A DNA stretch of 25,133 nt, taken from assembly GCA_050999295.1 (NCBI GenBank), contig JBPCPI010000124.1, forward strand, positions 1 to 25,133, given 5' to 3'. Position 1 is the stretch's first letter. The number at the start of each line of letters is the position of its first letter. A program made the translations under genes and the position numbers. The stretch is from JACCQS01 sp050999295. Lineage in GTDB: Bacteria > Actinomycetota > Actinomycetes > Mycobacteriales > Geodermatophilaceae. Under the pieces are notes generated by a model. That model was given only the letters and a program-made list of their open reading frames with translations, searched no databases and was not told the DNA's origin. Below are positions 13,525 to 22,385 of this stretch, piece by piece.

Positions 13525-13574
13525 AGACTCTGAAGTAAGAACTTCAGAGTCTTCTAGCCAGCGTCAGATGTCAA
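13525..13574 (-). promoter_or_regulatory. Promoter with 12-bp-arm operator for the ArsR-MFS operon
   Basis: A perfect inverted repeat with 12-base arms (AGACTCTGAAGT, 13525-13536, and its complement, 13541-13552) and a 4-base centre lies between the regulator start and a minus-strand TTGACA (13574-13569). A -10 at standard 17-base spacing (GACTCT, 13551-13546) would lie inside the dyad, so the bound regulator would shut off the promoter. It is the longest perfect operator-like dyad in the window. Confidence 0.72.
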
Positions 13575-13614
13575 GCCCTCGCTTCATATCCCTGCGTCCA
13601 CCGACGTCAGCAAG

Positions 13615-14769
13615 TCACCGCGACGCGTACAGCGCCTTCTCGAAGTCGCTGTACATGGTCATGGCCTCCTCAGGCACGAACGGCAGGAACTGGGTATAGA
13701 TCGCGCCGGTGATGCCGGCAGTGGGGTCGACCCAGTAGTGGGTGTTGAGCAGGCCGGCCCATGCCCCGGAGCCGGCCCGGCGCTTGCCCGGCACGTCCTC
13801 GGTGTTGAGCAGCAGGCCGTAGCCCCACTTGTAGCCGGGCCCGGCATTGAACGAGAACGTCGTCGCCGCTTCCGCGGTCGGGATCGACTCCGGGAAGTCG
13901 AGATCGCCGATCTGGTTCTGGAACGCCGCCGCGACAGTCGCTTCCGTAAGGATCCGGGTGCCCTCGAACTCGCCGCCGCCGAGCAGCGCCCGCTGGAAAT
14001 TCAGGTAGTCGCGAGGGGTGGAGTGCAGGCCGTGCCCGCCGGTCCAGTACTCCGGCTCCTGATTCAACTCGATCTCGCTAGGCGCCCAGGTGCCGTCCTC
14101 GCCCTTGAGGTGAACCGGAACCGACGACGCGCGCTGATCGCCGTTCATCAAGAACGCTGTCTCGTTCATGCCGAGCGGGCCGGTAATGCCTTCCTTGATA
14201 GCCACGTCGAGGGTGACCCCGGCGGCGGCCTCGACGACCTTGCCCAGCCAGTCGGTGTTGATGCCGTATTCGAGCCGGGTCCCGGGGTCGGCGACCATCG
14301 GAGCGCCGTAGATGACATTGGATCCGGACAGCACGTTCGGTACGCCCGTCGCCGCCTCCCAGCGGACGATGTCCGCGTTCCAGAACCAGTAGGCCAAACC
14401 GGAGGTGTGTGTGATCAGGTGCTTCACCGTCGCCTGGCTTGCGGGCGCCCGCAGTCGTGGCGTGTCACCGTCCCAGCCATCCAGGACCTGTACGTCGGCG
14501 AACTCGGGGCAATAGGCCTCCACCGGCGCGTCGAGATCGAGGTCGCCCTTCTCCATCTGCTGCAGCGCGGCGACGGTCGCGACCATCTTCGTCATCGACA
14601 TGATCCGGAAGTGGGTGTCGACGGTGACGGGCTCGTCCTCGCCGGCGACCCGCGGACCAGCAGCACCCTCGTAGATCACCCCGTTGCGGTCGGCGGCAAT
14701 CGCGACCGCGTTGGGTACGGCACCGGAATCGACGGCGTCCTGCAGGATGTTGTCAATGTCGTGGCTCAC
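13615..14769 (-). CDS. Class-C beta-lactamase-family serine hydrolase (384 aa)
   Basis: The protein has the penicillin-binding/class C fold. Nucleophile motif SMTK (Ser58, Lys61) lies in FRIMSMTKMVATVAALQQME, and the second motif region is YGINTDWLG (Tyr168). The conserved HTSGLAYWF segment and the C-terminal WGYGLLLN and HYWVDP stretches follow the EstB-type esterase branch. No signal peptide is seen, so it is probably a cytosolic esterase or lactamase-like hydrolase rather than a resistance enzyme. Start set at the GTG at 14769, with AAGGAG 5 bases upstream. The in-frame region further upstream reaches into the ROK gene and is Arg-rich, so it is rejected. It is separated from the ROK gene by 140 bases. 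Substrate unknown; a sugar ester is conceivable from context only. Confidence 0.87.
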   Translation of the reverse strand: MSHDIDNILQDAVDSGAVPNAVAIAADRNGVIYEGAAGPRVAGEDEPVTVDTHFRIMSMTKMVATVAALQQMEKGDLDLDAPVEAYCPEFADVQVLDGWDGDTPRLRAPASQATVKHLITHTSGLAYWFWNADIVRWEAATGVPNVLSGSNVIYGAPMVADPGTRLEYGINTDWLGKVVEAAAGVTLDVAIKEGITGPLGMNETAFLMNGDQRASSVPVHLKGEDGTWAPSEIELNQEPEYWTGGHGLHSTPRDYLNFQRALLGGGEFEGTRILTEATVAAAFQNQIGDLDFPESIPTAEAATTFSFNAGPGYKWGYGLLLNTEDVPGKRRAGSGAWAGLLNTHYWVDPTAGITGAIYTQFLPFVPEEAMTMYSDFEKALYASR

Positions 14770-14909
14770 AAGGGCTCCTTGTTTGCTCGGGCGGGGTGTC
14801 TCAACTATGCGCCGAGAGATGTCGGCACACCCCCTGCGAGCGGACAGTCCGGAGGCCAGTCGAGTGGCCATGCCGGCCTTCGGCGACGTTTCGGCAGGAT
14901 TTTGTCGCG

Positions 14910-16133
14910 TCAGCCCCTGATATCGGCAAGCAGGATGTCCAGGCCCTGGGGGGACAGCACCTGCTGGATGACCATCAGTGCCGATCCCATGACGCCCGCG
15001 CCTTCCCCGGCCTGCGAGGCGACAATGCGAAGGTGTTCGGTCGCCAGCGGAAGCGAGCGCCGGTAGACCGCTTCCCGTACCCCGGCGAGGAGTGTCTCGC
15101 CCGCATCGGCCAGCGACCCGCCGACCACGATGACGGAGGGGTTGAGCAGACTCACGCACATGGCGAGGGCGTCTCCGATGTCGCGACCTGCCTGTCGAAG
15201 CAGCCGGGTCGCTTCGAGATTGCCGGCGCGGACGAGCGCGACCACGTCTTGACTGGACTCGGCCGCGATGCCGAGCTCCCGCAACGCCTTTGCCAGCGCT
15301 GATCCGCTTGCTACCGCTTCGAGGCAACCGGTGTTGCCGCAGCGACAAGCGATGCCCGCGCCGTGGGGTGCCTGGATGTGGCCGAGGTCGCCGGCCGCCC
15401 CCTGGGCTCCCCGGTGCAATCGTCCGCCGCTGATGATTCCGGACCCGATTCCGGTAGCGACCTTGACGAAGATCAGGTGCTCCTCGGCACCGAAGGCCAC
15501 TGCATGCTCACCCAACGCCATGACGTTCACGTCGTTGTCGACCAGCACCGGAACGGGAAAGTGTCGAGCCAGTCGGGACGGCACGTCGTAGCCGTCCCAG
15601 CCAGGCATGATCGGCGGATTCGTGGGCCGCCCGGTCGAGTGCTCCACCGGTCCCGGCAGCCCCACGCCGACACCGATGAGTTCCGCCTCGGTTCGGCCGG
15701 CCTCGCGGATGAGTTCCCGCGCGGCGCGCGTCACGGACGTCAGGACCACCTCCGGGCCGTCGTCGATTGCCAGCGACCAGGTCCGCGCTGCGAGCGGTTG
15801 CCCGGCCAGATCGGTGACCGCGACTGTTGCGTGGGTGGCACCGATGTCGAAGCCGAGGGCGATCCGCGCGTGTCGGTTAAAGGCGAAGCGCGTCGGTGGT
15901 CGTCCACCGGTCGAGGCCGCCTCGCCGACGGAGGCCAGCAGTCCGCTGGCAAGGAGCGCGTCGACACGGGCACCGACCGTCGACCGGGCCAGCCCGCTCT
16001 CCTCCACAAGGTCGGAGCGGGTCCGGGGGCGCCCGTCCCGGAGCAGCTGCAGTAGCTCGGCCGCACCCTGAGGGGTGGGCACGCTTGCAGCGTCGACGGA
16101 CACGACACGATTCAAACACGTACCGCACAACAT
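14910..16133 (-). CDS. ROK-family transcriptional regulator (407 aa)
   Basis: An N-terminal winged helix (about 22-65, LLQLLRDGRPRTRSDLVEES with SGLARSTVGARVDALL) is followed by a sugar-kinase-fold ROK domain: LGFDIGATHATVAV (ATP/phosphate-1 type), GVGVGLPGPVE, VDNDVNVMALGEH, and the zinc motif CRCGNTGCLEA. This is the XylR/NagC-type layout, in which a sugar ligand releases the protein from DNA. It diverges from the sugar ABC operon and is almost surely its regulator. The start is uncertain: the ATG at 16133 gives the longest form, but the GTG at 16103 (MSVDAASVPTP) is equally plausible, as a TATTTT box (16141-16136) would place the transcript start after the ATG. Neither has a clear ribosome site. 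Confidence 0.88.
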   Translation of the reverse strand: MLCGTCLNRVVSVDAASVPTPQGAAELLQLLRDGRPRTRSDLVEESGLARSTVGARVDALLASGLLASVGEAASTGGRPPTRFAFNRHARIALGFDIGATHATVAVTDLAGQPLAARTWSLAIDDGPEVVLTSVTRAARELIREAGRTEAELIGVGVGLPGPVEHSTGRPTNPPIMPGWDGYDVPSRLARHFPVPVLVDNDVNVMALGEHAVAFGAEEHLIFVKVATGIGSGIISGGRLHRGAQGAAGDLGHIQAPHGAGIACRCGNTGCLEAVASGSALAKALRELGIAAESSQDVVALVRAGNLEATRLLRQAGRDIGDALAMCVSLLNPSVIVVGGSLADAGETLLAGVREAVYRRSLPLATEHLRIVASQAGEGAGVMGSALMVIQQVLSPQGLDILLADIRG

Positions 16134-16146
16134 GCAAAATACCCGC

Positions 16147-16161
16147 GTAAACAGTGTTGAC
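16147..16161. promoter_or_regulatory. Putative ROK operator
   Basis: GTAAACA-G-TGTTGAC is a 15-base near-palindrome (one mismatched pair) between the divergent ROK and sugar-operon starts. Its arms resemble NagC/XylR-type ROK sites, which are A/T-rich and contrast with the GC-rich flanks. It lies about 14 bases above the -35 of the sugar operon and next to the ROK start, suited to control of both. Confidence 0.58.
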
Positions 16162-16175
16162 GAGCCGACTGGTGC

Positions 16176-16211
16176 TTGACGCCCGTCATAAGGCCTCCTA
16201 GTCTCCCTTCA
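16176..16211 (+). promoter_or_regulatory. Sugar-operon promoter with probable leaderless start
   Basis: TTGACG (16176-16181), a 17-base spacer and TAGTCT (16199-16204) make a good sigma-70-type promoter. The start of transcription expected 7 bases later coincides with the A of the ATG at 16211, and no Shine-Dalgarno sequence precedes that ATG. A leaderless mRNA is therefore likely. Confidence 0.62.
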
Positions 16212-17369
16212 TGGCCGTGACCGGGATCACCCTGACCGGGAACACGGGCGGGCAGGCTGGCTCGAGCGCACCCGCGAGGCCGCTGCGGGCCGGGATCATC
16301 GGGTCCGGATTCATGGGACAGGTGCACGCCAGGGCCGCTCGCACCGCCGGAGCCGAGGTTGTCGCGGCAGCGGGGTCCGCGCCCGATCACGGCGCCCGCT
16401 CAGCGGCGGGGTCGGGGCCCGCCGGGGCTATACCGATCTGGCCGCGATGTCGCCGACGACGCCGTCGACGTCGTCCACATCTGTACGCCGAACGACAGCC
16501 ATGCCGCCCTGGCCCTCGCCGCGGTACGGGCAGGGGTGCACGTCGTCTGCGAGAAGCCGCTCACCACTGATCCGGAGTCCGCCAGCAAGCTGACCGAAGC
16601 CGCGGCCCGGGCGGGGGTCGTGGCGACCGTGCCGTTCGTCTACCGCTTCCACCCGATGGTTCGCGAGATCCGGGCCAGGGTCGCGGCCGGTGAGCCGGGA
16701 CAACACGCGGCAGTCCACGGGCACTACCTCCAGGATTGGCTGTCGCGGTCCTCCGACACCAACTGGCGGGTCTCATCCCAGGTGGGTGGCCGCTCCCGCG
16801 CCTTCGCCGATATCGGCTCGCACTGGTGCGATCTCACCGAATTCGTCACCTTGCAGCGCATCGCCCGGCTCTCGGCCCGGCTGAGCACGGTGGCACCGCA
16901 CCGGGGAGCTGCCGACGGCAGCAGCCCCGTGGACACCGAGGACGCCGTGAGTCTCAGCTTCGTCACTGACGGCGGAGTGCTCGGCAACGCGGTCATCTGC
17001 CAGGTCGCAGCGGGTCGCAAGAACCGGCTGTACGTCGAGCTGTCCGGCACCGAGACCAGTCTCGTGTTCGACCAGGAAGACGCCGAGCGGCTCTGGGTCG
17101 GCAGTCGAGGGGGCTCGCAGCTCCTGCTCCGCGACCCCGACACGCTCTCCCCGGAGGCTGCCCGCTACTACACCCTTCCCGCCGGGCACGCCCAGGGCTA
17201 CCAGGACTGCTTCGACAACTTCCTGGCCGACACGTATTCGGTCATCGGTGGCGCCGAAGCACCGACGGGCCTCCCGACCTTCACCGACGGCCTGCGGTCC
17301 ACGCAGATCACCGCGACCGTGCTGGCCTCCGCGGCGCGTGACGGGGAATGGCTCGAGGTGCCGGCATGA
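16211..17369 (+). pseudogene. Gfo/Idh/MocA-family oxidoreductase, split by two 1-base deletions
   Basis: The N-terminal Rossmann motif is in the 16211 frame (AGIIGSGFMGQVHARAARTA). The family pattern then jumps to the next frame for about 11 codons (ARRGYTDLAAM, near 16418-16449) and again to a third frame (VADDAVDVVHICTPNDSH), which continues to the stop at 17367-17369 with the conserved CEKPLTTD. Each jump equals loss of one G: within GGGGCCC (16414-16420) and at ATG-TCGCC (16447-16454). Restored, this would be a normal NAD(P)-dependent sugar or cyclitol dehydrogenase of about 386 residues. As written, neither part is functional, because the downstream part lacks the Rossmann glycines. The stop overlaps the ABC ATPase start (ATGA). 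Mutation or base-calling error are both possible; no slippery heptamer supports programmed shifting. Confidence 0.8.
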
Positions 17370-18934
17370 CCGAGCATGCCGCCAGGACCGGGGCAGCAGC
17401 TGCGACCGTCAGCGCGGACCGGCAGCCGGTGGTGTCGATGCGTGGGATCGGCAAGGCGTTCTCCGGCGTACCGGTGCTTCGTGGAGTCGATCTGGATCTG
17501 TACGCCGGCGAGGTCCACGCGCTGGTCGGTGAGAACGGCGCAGGCAAGTCCACGTTGATGAACGTTCTCGCGGGCGTGCTTCCCGCTGATGCCGGAGACG
17601 TACGGCTCGACGGCGAACAGGTCTTCTTCTCCTCCCCCCGAGCCGCGCAACAGGTGGGGATCACGATCATCCACCAGGACTTCACGCTCCTCGGCGACCG
17701 CAGCGTGGCCGAGAACGTGTTCCTCGGGCGCGAGCCGGTGCGCGCCGGGCGGGTGGACCGAGCCCGCATGATCGCCGAAACGCAGTCGCTGCTGGCCGAC
17801 CTGGGCGAATCGGGAATCTCCCCGCGGACCGCCGTACGCCGGCTGCCGGTGGCCAAGCAGCAGGTCGTCGAGATCGTCAAGGCGCTGGCGGTGGACGCCA
17901 GGGTGATCGCCATGGACGAACCGACCGCGGCGCTCGCCGATCACGAGGTGGCGCTTCTGTACACCCTCGTCAACCGGCTGCGCGAGCGCGGGATCGCCGT
18001 CCTCTACGTGTCCCACCGGCTACGGGAGGTGTTCGACCTGGCCGACCGGATCACCGTCCTCAAGGACGGGGCGCTGGTGGCATCCCGACCGGTAAGAGGG
18101 TTCAGCACCGACGAACTCGTCCGCTGCATGGTCGGCCGGCCCCTCAGCACCTTCTACCCGCCGGCGGCCGGGCCTGCCGGCGACGTCGTGCTCGAGCTCC
18201 GCGGCGCCGGGAACGACCGCATCCACGGGGTCGACCTCGAGCTACGCGCCGGGCAGATCCTCGGTGTCGCCGGACTGCAGGGTTCGGGCCGGTCAGCGCT
18301 CGCGCGGGCGCTGGGAGGCGCCGAACCATTCACCTCCGGCGAGGTGATCCTGACCGGTCAGGCCCGCCGGATCCGCTCACCTCGAAGCGCCGCCCGCCTG
18401 GGCATCGCGCACCTGACCGAGGACCGTAAGGGCGAAGGACTGGCCCTGCGGCAATCGGTGCGGGACAACACCTTGCTTGTACGTCGTTCCGCTCTGACGC
18501 GGGCGAGTCGCCGCCGGCTGGGCGAGGTGGACGTCGCGGCCCTGCTCCGGTCGGTTGAGCTCAACACCACCCGCTACGACGGCGACGTCGCGCACCTGTC
18601 CGGGGGGAACCAGCAGAAAGTCGTGCTGGCGAAGTGGCTGGCAACTCACCCGTCCGTGTTCCTCGTCGACGAACCGACCCGCGGCATCGACGTCGGTGCG
18701 AAGGCGGCCATCTACCAGTTACTGCGAGACCTGGCCGGGCGCGGGGCCGCGATCCTCATGGTCTCCTCCGAGCTGCCCGAACTCATCGGCCTGAGCGACC
18801 GGATCCTGGTGATGCACGACGGCCGGCCGGCGGGTGAGCTCGCCGCAGGCGCCAGCGAAGAAGCGATCATGGCGCTGGCTACCGGCCACAGCACGGAGAT
18901 GGCGGACAAGGCTGACGACCGGGTCCCGCGATGA
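17366..18934 (+). CDS. Sugar ABC transporter ATP-binding protein, RbsA-type (522 aa)
   Basis: Two fused ATPase domains, the hallmark of ribose/xylose-type importers. The first has Walker A GENGAGKST (55-63) and Walker B VIAMDEPT, with a degenerate signature (RLPVAKQQVVEI). The second has a degenerate Walker A (GLQGSGRSA), a perfect signature LSGGNQQKV and Walker B VFLVDEPTRGIDVG. This asymmetry is normal for the family. It powers uptake of a sugar or related polyol with the two permeases and the lipoprotein downstream. The ATG at 17366 overlaps the oxidoreductase stop (ATGA), and its own stop overlaps the next start (18931), so translation is coupled along the operon. Confidence 0.93.
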   Translation: MTEHAARTGAAAATVSADRQPVVSMRGIGKAFSGVPVLRGVDLDLYAGEVHALVGENGAGKSTLMNVLAGVLPADAGDVRLDGEQVFFSSPRAAQQVGITIIHQDFTLLGDRSVAENVFLGREPVRAGRVDRARMIAETQSLLADLGESGISPRTAVRRLPVAKQQVVEIVKALAVDARVIAMDEPTAALADHEVALLYTLVNRLRERGIAVLYVSHRLREVFDLADRITVLKDGALVASRPVRGFSTDELVRCMVGRPLSTFYPPAAGPAGDVVLELRGAGNDRIHGVDLELRAGQILGVAGLQGSGRSALARALGGAEPFTSGEVILTGQARRIRSPRSAARLGIAHLTEDRKGEGLALRQSVRDNTLLVRRSALTRASRRRLGEVDVAALLRSVELNTTRYDGDVAHLSGGNQQKVVLAKWLATHPSVFLVDEPTRGIDVGAKAAIYQLLRDLAGRGAAILMVSSELPELIGLSDRILVMHDGRPAGELAAGASEEAIMALATGHSTEMADKADDRVPR

Positions 18935-19974
18935 GCGCGCCGGCCATGACGACGCCCCCAGCCCGCCGCCCCGTGGTAGGGCGGGTGGACTTCAGCAACC
19001 CGACCCACTCGGTCTACGCCGCGCTGGCAGCGATCCTGGTGTCCGGCAGCATCCTGGTCGCGCTGCAAGGTGGGGTCTACCTCGACTCCGCCGGCGTGCT
19101 CTCGATCCTGTCCGACAGCACCGCCCTCGGGTTGGTCGCGATCGGCCAGACGATCGTCATCCTCTGCAGGTCGCTGGACCTGTCGGTAGCCCTGCTGATC
19201 GGCCTGTGCTCCCTCGTGGCTGCCGAGATCATGGACGGCCGTACGTCGATGGTCGTGCCGGCAATAGTGGCCACACTTGCGGTGGCCGCGCTCGTGGGGC
19301 TGGCCAACGGGCTGATCATCACCAAGCTAAGGGTCAACGCGTTCATCGCGACCCTCGGAATGGCGCTGATCCTGCGCGGACTCCTCGAGGCGCGCTACAC
19401 CGGGCCGGCCGGGGACACGCCGTTGTCCTTCCAGCAGGTCGGCTACACCCGGATCGGCCCCATCCCGGTCTCCGCCCTCATCGTCTTGGCCCTGGCCGCG
19501 GCAACGTGGTGGTACCTCACCCAGAGCCGCGCCGGCTACCACGTCTACGCGGTGGGCGGGAGTCCCGAGATCGCCCGGCTCTCCGGCGTACGAACCGACC
19601 GGACGATCATCAGCGCACACGTCCTCTGCTCCCTGGCCGCCGGCATCACCGGGCTGTATTTCGCCGCCCGCCTGGACTCCGGATCGCCGTTCGTCGGCAC
19701 CGACGGTGCGTACGACCTGCAGTCGATCGCGGCGGTCGTCCTCGGCGGCACGCTGCTCGCCGGCGGGCGCGGTGGAATCGTCGGGACGATCGGTGGCGTC
19801 CTGATCCTCGCCTCCCTGGACACCCTCTTCGACGACCTCGGCGTGAACCCGTTCTTCAAGGACGTCGTACGCGGCGTCGTCATCATCGTCGCGGTCGCCA
19901 TCTACGCGCGCCGCGCGGTGGACCCGCGCAGGCGCGTCGAACGGTCACCCGCCGAGGCCGGGGCAGCGCCATGA
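18931..19974 (+). CDS. Sugar ABC transporter permease, RbsC-type (347 aa)
   Basis: A membrane permease of the BPD_transp_2 family with about 8-10 hydrophobic segments. It has the family motifs GLVAIGQTIVILCRSLDLSV (near 67-86), GLANGLIITKLRVNAFIATL, and AVVLGGTLLAGGRGGIVGTI near the end. The short charged N-terminus is cytosolic. It forms one half of the membrane channel. The start ATG overlaps the ATPase stop (ATGA, 18931-18934) and its stop overlaps the next permease start. Two different permeases are present, so a heterodimeric channel is likely rather than the RbsC homodimer. Confidence 0.92.
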   Translation: MSAPAMTTPPARRPVVGRVDFSNPTHSVYAALAAILVSGSILVALQGGVYLDSAGVLSILSDSTALGLVAIGQTIVILCRSLDLSVALLIGLCSLVAAEIMDGRTSMVVPAIVATLAVAALVGLANGLIITKLRVNAFIATLGMALILRGLLEARYTGPAGDTPLSFQQVGYTRIGPIPVSALIVLALAAATWWYLTQSRAGYHVYAVGGSPEIARLSGVRTDRTIISAHVLCSLAAGITGLYFAARLDSGSPFVGTDGAYDLQSIAAVVLGGTLLAGGRGGIVGTIGGVLILASLDTLFDDLGVNPFFKDVVRGVVIIVAVAIYARRAVDPRRRVERSPAEAGAAP

Positions 19975-21122
19975 GCGTGTTCACCCCTGCTCGACAGGGG
20001 GCTGGCAGGCGACGTCCCCGGCCGCGACTCGCCGCGGGAACTCTCCCCGTGCTCGTCGTCCTGATCGCCGTACTGCTTGCCCTTGCCGTCGTCGGCCCTG
20101 CCTACAGCGAGCCGACGGGCTATCTGGCCCTGCTGCGTCGCGCCGCCCCACTCATGATCCTCGCCATCGGCCAGTACTTCGTCATCGTCTCGGGCGGCTT
20201 CGACCTCTCGGTCGGCTCGCTCGTCACGGCCGTGGTCGTGATCGCCGCCCGGCTGATCGACGGGCAGGAGTCTTTGACCTTCCCGGTCATCATCTTGCTG
20301 CTCGCTTTCGGTGCGGGGGTAGGGCTCGTCAACGGGATCATCACCACACGGTTGCTGGTGCCGTCGTTCATCGTGACCTTCGGCATGCTCCTGATCCTCG
20401 AAGGAGCGGTGTTCCTCTGGACCGGCGGCGCCCCCCGCGGGGCCCTTTCGGAGACCTTCCGGGCCTTCGGCCGCAAGGGTTTCGAAGACGTGCCGTTGAT
20501 CGGGCAGCTGCCCTACTCGGTGTTGGTCCTGCTCGCCGTCACGGTCGCCGCCGTGGTCGCGATGCGCAGCGGTTGGGGACGGACGCTGGTCGCGGTCGGG
20601 GACAACGAGACGGCAGTCCACCTCGCCGGCGGCCGGGTGTGGCAGCTACAGACCACCGCCTTTGTCCTGTCGGGCTTGCTCGCCGCGGTCGCCGGCATCC
20701 TTGCCGGTGGCTTCGGAGGTGTCTCGGCCCAAGTCGGGCAGGGATACGAGTTCCAGGCCATCACCGCCGTCGTACTCGGCGGGGTCTTGCTCGGCGGGGG
20801 ACGGGGATCGGTGGTCGCGGCGATGTTCGGCGCGCTCACGCTCGAGGCGCTGTTCGCCCTGCTGACCCTCCTCGGCGTCCCGCGCACCCTCGAATCCCTG
20901 ATCCAGGGCGTGATCATCATTGCCGCGGTCGCGTACGCGGCCAACAGCGCGGGATGGCGCGACCGCTTCCGCCGTACCGACCTCGGCGTCGCCATCGCAG
21001 ACCCGTCCGTCGCACCCGTGGACGCCATCGCGTCCCCCACCGATGTCCAGCGCACGGCACCAGCCCGCCCGAGTCACCCGACCGAGCGGCAGTTCCCCGC
21101 AGATAGCAAGGAGCAAGGATGA
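19971..21122 (+). CDS. Sugar ABC transporter permease, second subunit (383 aa)
   Basis: A second BPD_transp_2 permease. Family motifs are APLMILAIGQYFVIVSGGFD with DLSVGSL, GLVNGIITTRLLVPSFIVTF, and AVVLGGVLLGGGRGSVVAAM. It has about ten hydrophobic segments and a C-terminal tail of about 50 hydrophilic residues (from NSAGWRDRFRR) longer than usual. Start at the ATG at 19971, which overlaps the upstream stop. The same reading frame is open for 379 codons further back, but that stretch is antisense-like shadow of the ATPase and first permease. Its TGA overlaps the binding-protein start (ATGA, 21119-21122). Confidence 0.92.
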   Translation: MSVFTPARQGAGRRRPRPRLAAGTLPVLVVLIAVLLALAVVGPAYSEPTGYLALLRRAAPLMILAIGQYFVIVSGGFDLSVGSLVTAVVVIAARLIDGQESLTFPVIILLLAFGAGVGLVNGIITTRLLVPSFIVTFGMLLILEGAVFLWTGGAPRGALSETFRAFGRKGFEDVPLIGQLPYSVLVLLAVTVAAVVAMRSGWGRTLVAVGDNETAVHLAGGRVWQLQTTAFVLSGLLAAVAGILAGGFGGVSAQVGQGYEFQAITAVVLGGVLLGGGRGSVVAAMFGALTLEALFALLTLLGVPRTLESLIQGVIIIAAVAYAANSAGWRDRFRRTDLGVAIADPSVAPVDAIASPTDVQRTAPARPSHPTERQFPADSKEQG

Positions 21123-22297
21123 AAAGGAGTCGAGCAACCGCGGTGTTGTTCGCGGTCGCACTTGCGCTGACCGCCTGTTCGAACGACGTTCCGGAAGAGG
21201 GGGACGGCGAAGCAGCGAATGAGGGCTCGGGCACCGGCGAGCATTCCGACTTCTTCGACCAGGCCGAATTCGATCGCCAGCTGTCGCTGCGCGACGCCGA
21301 GCCCGAAGGCCCCGAAGGCGAGCCGTGGGCGCAGGCCCTGGAACCGGAGTTCGTCGACACCGCTGAGTACGCCGCCGAGGGTCCGTACGACCTGTGCTTC
21401 TCCAATGCCTCGGTGGACAACCCGTGGCGGCAGGTCGGCTTCAAGGACATGCAGGCCGAGGTGGACCTGCACCCGGAGATCGCCAACTTCACCGTGCTCG
21501 ATGCCGAGGCTCAGGACGAGAAACAGATCACCGACATCCAGACCCTCACCGGTCAGGGCTGCGATGCCCTGATCGTCTCGCCGAACACCACGGCGACGCT
21601 GACCCCGGCAGTGGAAGCGGCTTGCGCCACTGGGATCCCGGTCATCGTTTTCGACCGCGGCGTCAACACCGACTGCCAGGTGACCTTCATCCACCCGATC
21701 GGCGGCTATGCCTTCGGCGCTGACGGTGCCGACTTCCTGACCGAGAACGTCGACTCGGGCGGCAACATCCTGGCCCTGCGCATCCTGCCCGGTGTCGACG
21801 TGCTGGAGACCCGATGGTCGGCGGCCAAGGAGATCTTCGATGCCGGAGACCTGAACGTCGTGGGTGTGGAGTTCACCGACGGCGACGCGGCCAAGACCAA
21901 GAGCATCGTCAGTGACTACATCCAGCAGTACGGGCAGATCGACGGAATCTGGATGGACGCCGGGGCGACCGCGGTGGCGGCCATCGAGGCCTTCGAGGAC
22001 GAGGGCGTCGACGTCCCGCCGATCGTCGGTGAGGACCAACTCGACTTCCTCTCGAAGTGGTCCGAGGACGGGCTGACCGCTGTGGCGCCGACCTACCCCA
22101 CCTATCAGTGGCGTACGCCGGTCATCGCCGCCCTTCAGATCCTCGCCGGGGAGCAGGTGCCGGTCGAATGGATCCTGCCCCAGCCGGTGATCACCCAGGA
22201 CAGCCTGGACGACTACCTGGACCCGGACATGCCGCCGCTGCACTACGCGTTGTGCGGCTGTGAGGACATGCCCGGGTATCCGGAGCTCTGGCAATAG
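21119..22297 (+). CDS. Sugar ABC transporter substrate-binding lipoprotein (392 aa)
   Basis: The N-terminus is a lipoprotein signal (MKRSRATAVLFAVALALTAC, lipobox LTAC with Cys20), followed by an acidic linker of about 40 residues. The body (YDLCFSNASVDNPWRQVGFK near 96) is of the periplasmic-binding-protein type 1 family (RbsB-like): binding-site-like segments INPNT-type SPNTTATLTP, PVIVFDRGVNTD and GIWMDAGAT. It captures the transported sugar outside the membrane and delivers it to the two permeases. The C-terminus has two Cys (ALCGCEDMPGYPELWQ), which is unusual for RbsB proteins and could form a disulfide. Last of the five overlapping genes; the isomerase gene follows after 88 bases. Confidence 0.9.
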   Translation: MKRSRATAVLFAVALALTACSNDVPEEGDGEAANEGSGTGEHSDFFDQAEFDRQLSLRDAEPEGPEGEPWAQALEPEFVDTAEYAAEGPYDLCFSNASVDNPWRQVGFKDMQAEVDLHPEIANFTVLDAEAQDEKQITDIQTLTGQGCDALIVSPNTTATLTPAVEAACATGIPVIVFDRGVNTDCQVTFIHPIGGYAFGADGADFLTENVDSGGNILALRILPGVDVLETRWSAAKEIFDAGDLNVVGVEFTDGDAAKTKSIVSDYIQQYGQIDGIWMDAGATAVAAIEAFEDEGVDVPPIVGEDQLDFLSKWSEDGLTAVAPTYPTYQWRTPVIAALQILAGEQVPVEWILPQPVITQDSLDDYLDPDMPPLHYALCGCEDMPGYPELWQ

Positions 22298-22385
22298 GTG
22301 GAGTGGCTGGTTGGGCGTTCGGCGATTGCCCGCAGCACCCAACCGGCCGTTTCGTCGCTATGCCGACGTCGGCGGAGGGGATGAC

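Noticed and set aside
14770..15348. N-terminal extension of the serine hydrolase of about 193 codons
   Set aside because: It overlaps the ROK gene in another frame, is Arg-rich, and the GTG at 14769 has an AAGGAG site.
16405..16460. Programmed ribosomal frameshifting in the oxidoreductase
   Set aside because: Two shifts would be needed and neither site has a slippery heptamer in the right phase.
16359..17369. TTG-started intact oxidoreductase of 336 codons
   Set aside because: Its first 30 or so codons do not match the family and the Rossmann glycine motif is in another frame upstream, so it is a broken gene and not an alternative start.
18834..19970. Long open frame in front of the second permease, giving a 762-residue protein
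   Set aside because: It is an Arg/Pro/Gly-rich shadow of the ATPase end and the first permease. The real start is the overlapping ATG at 19971.
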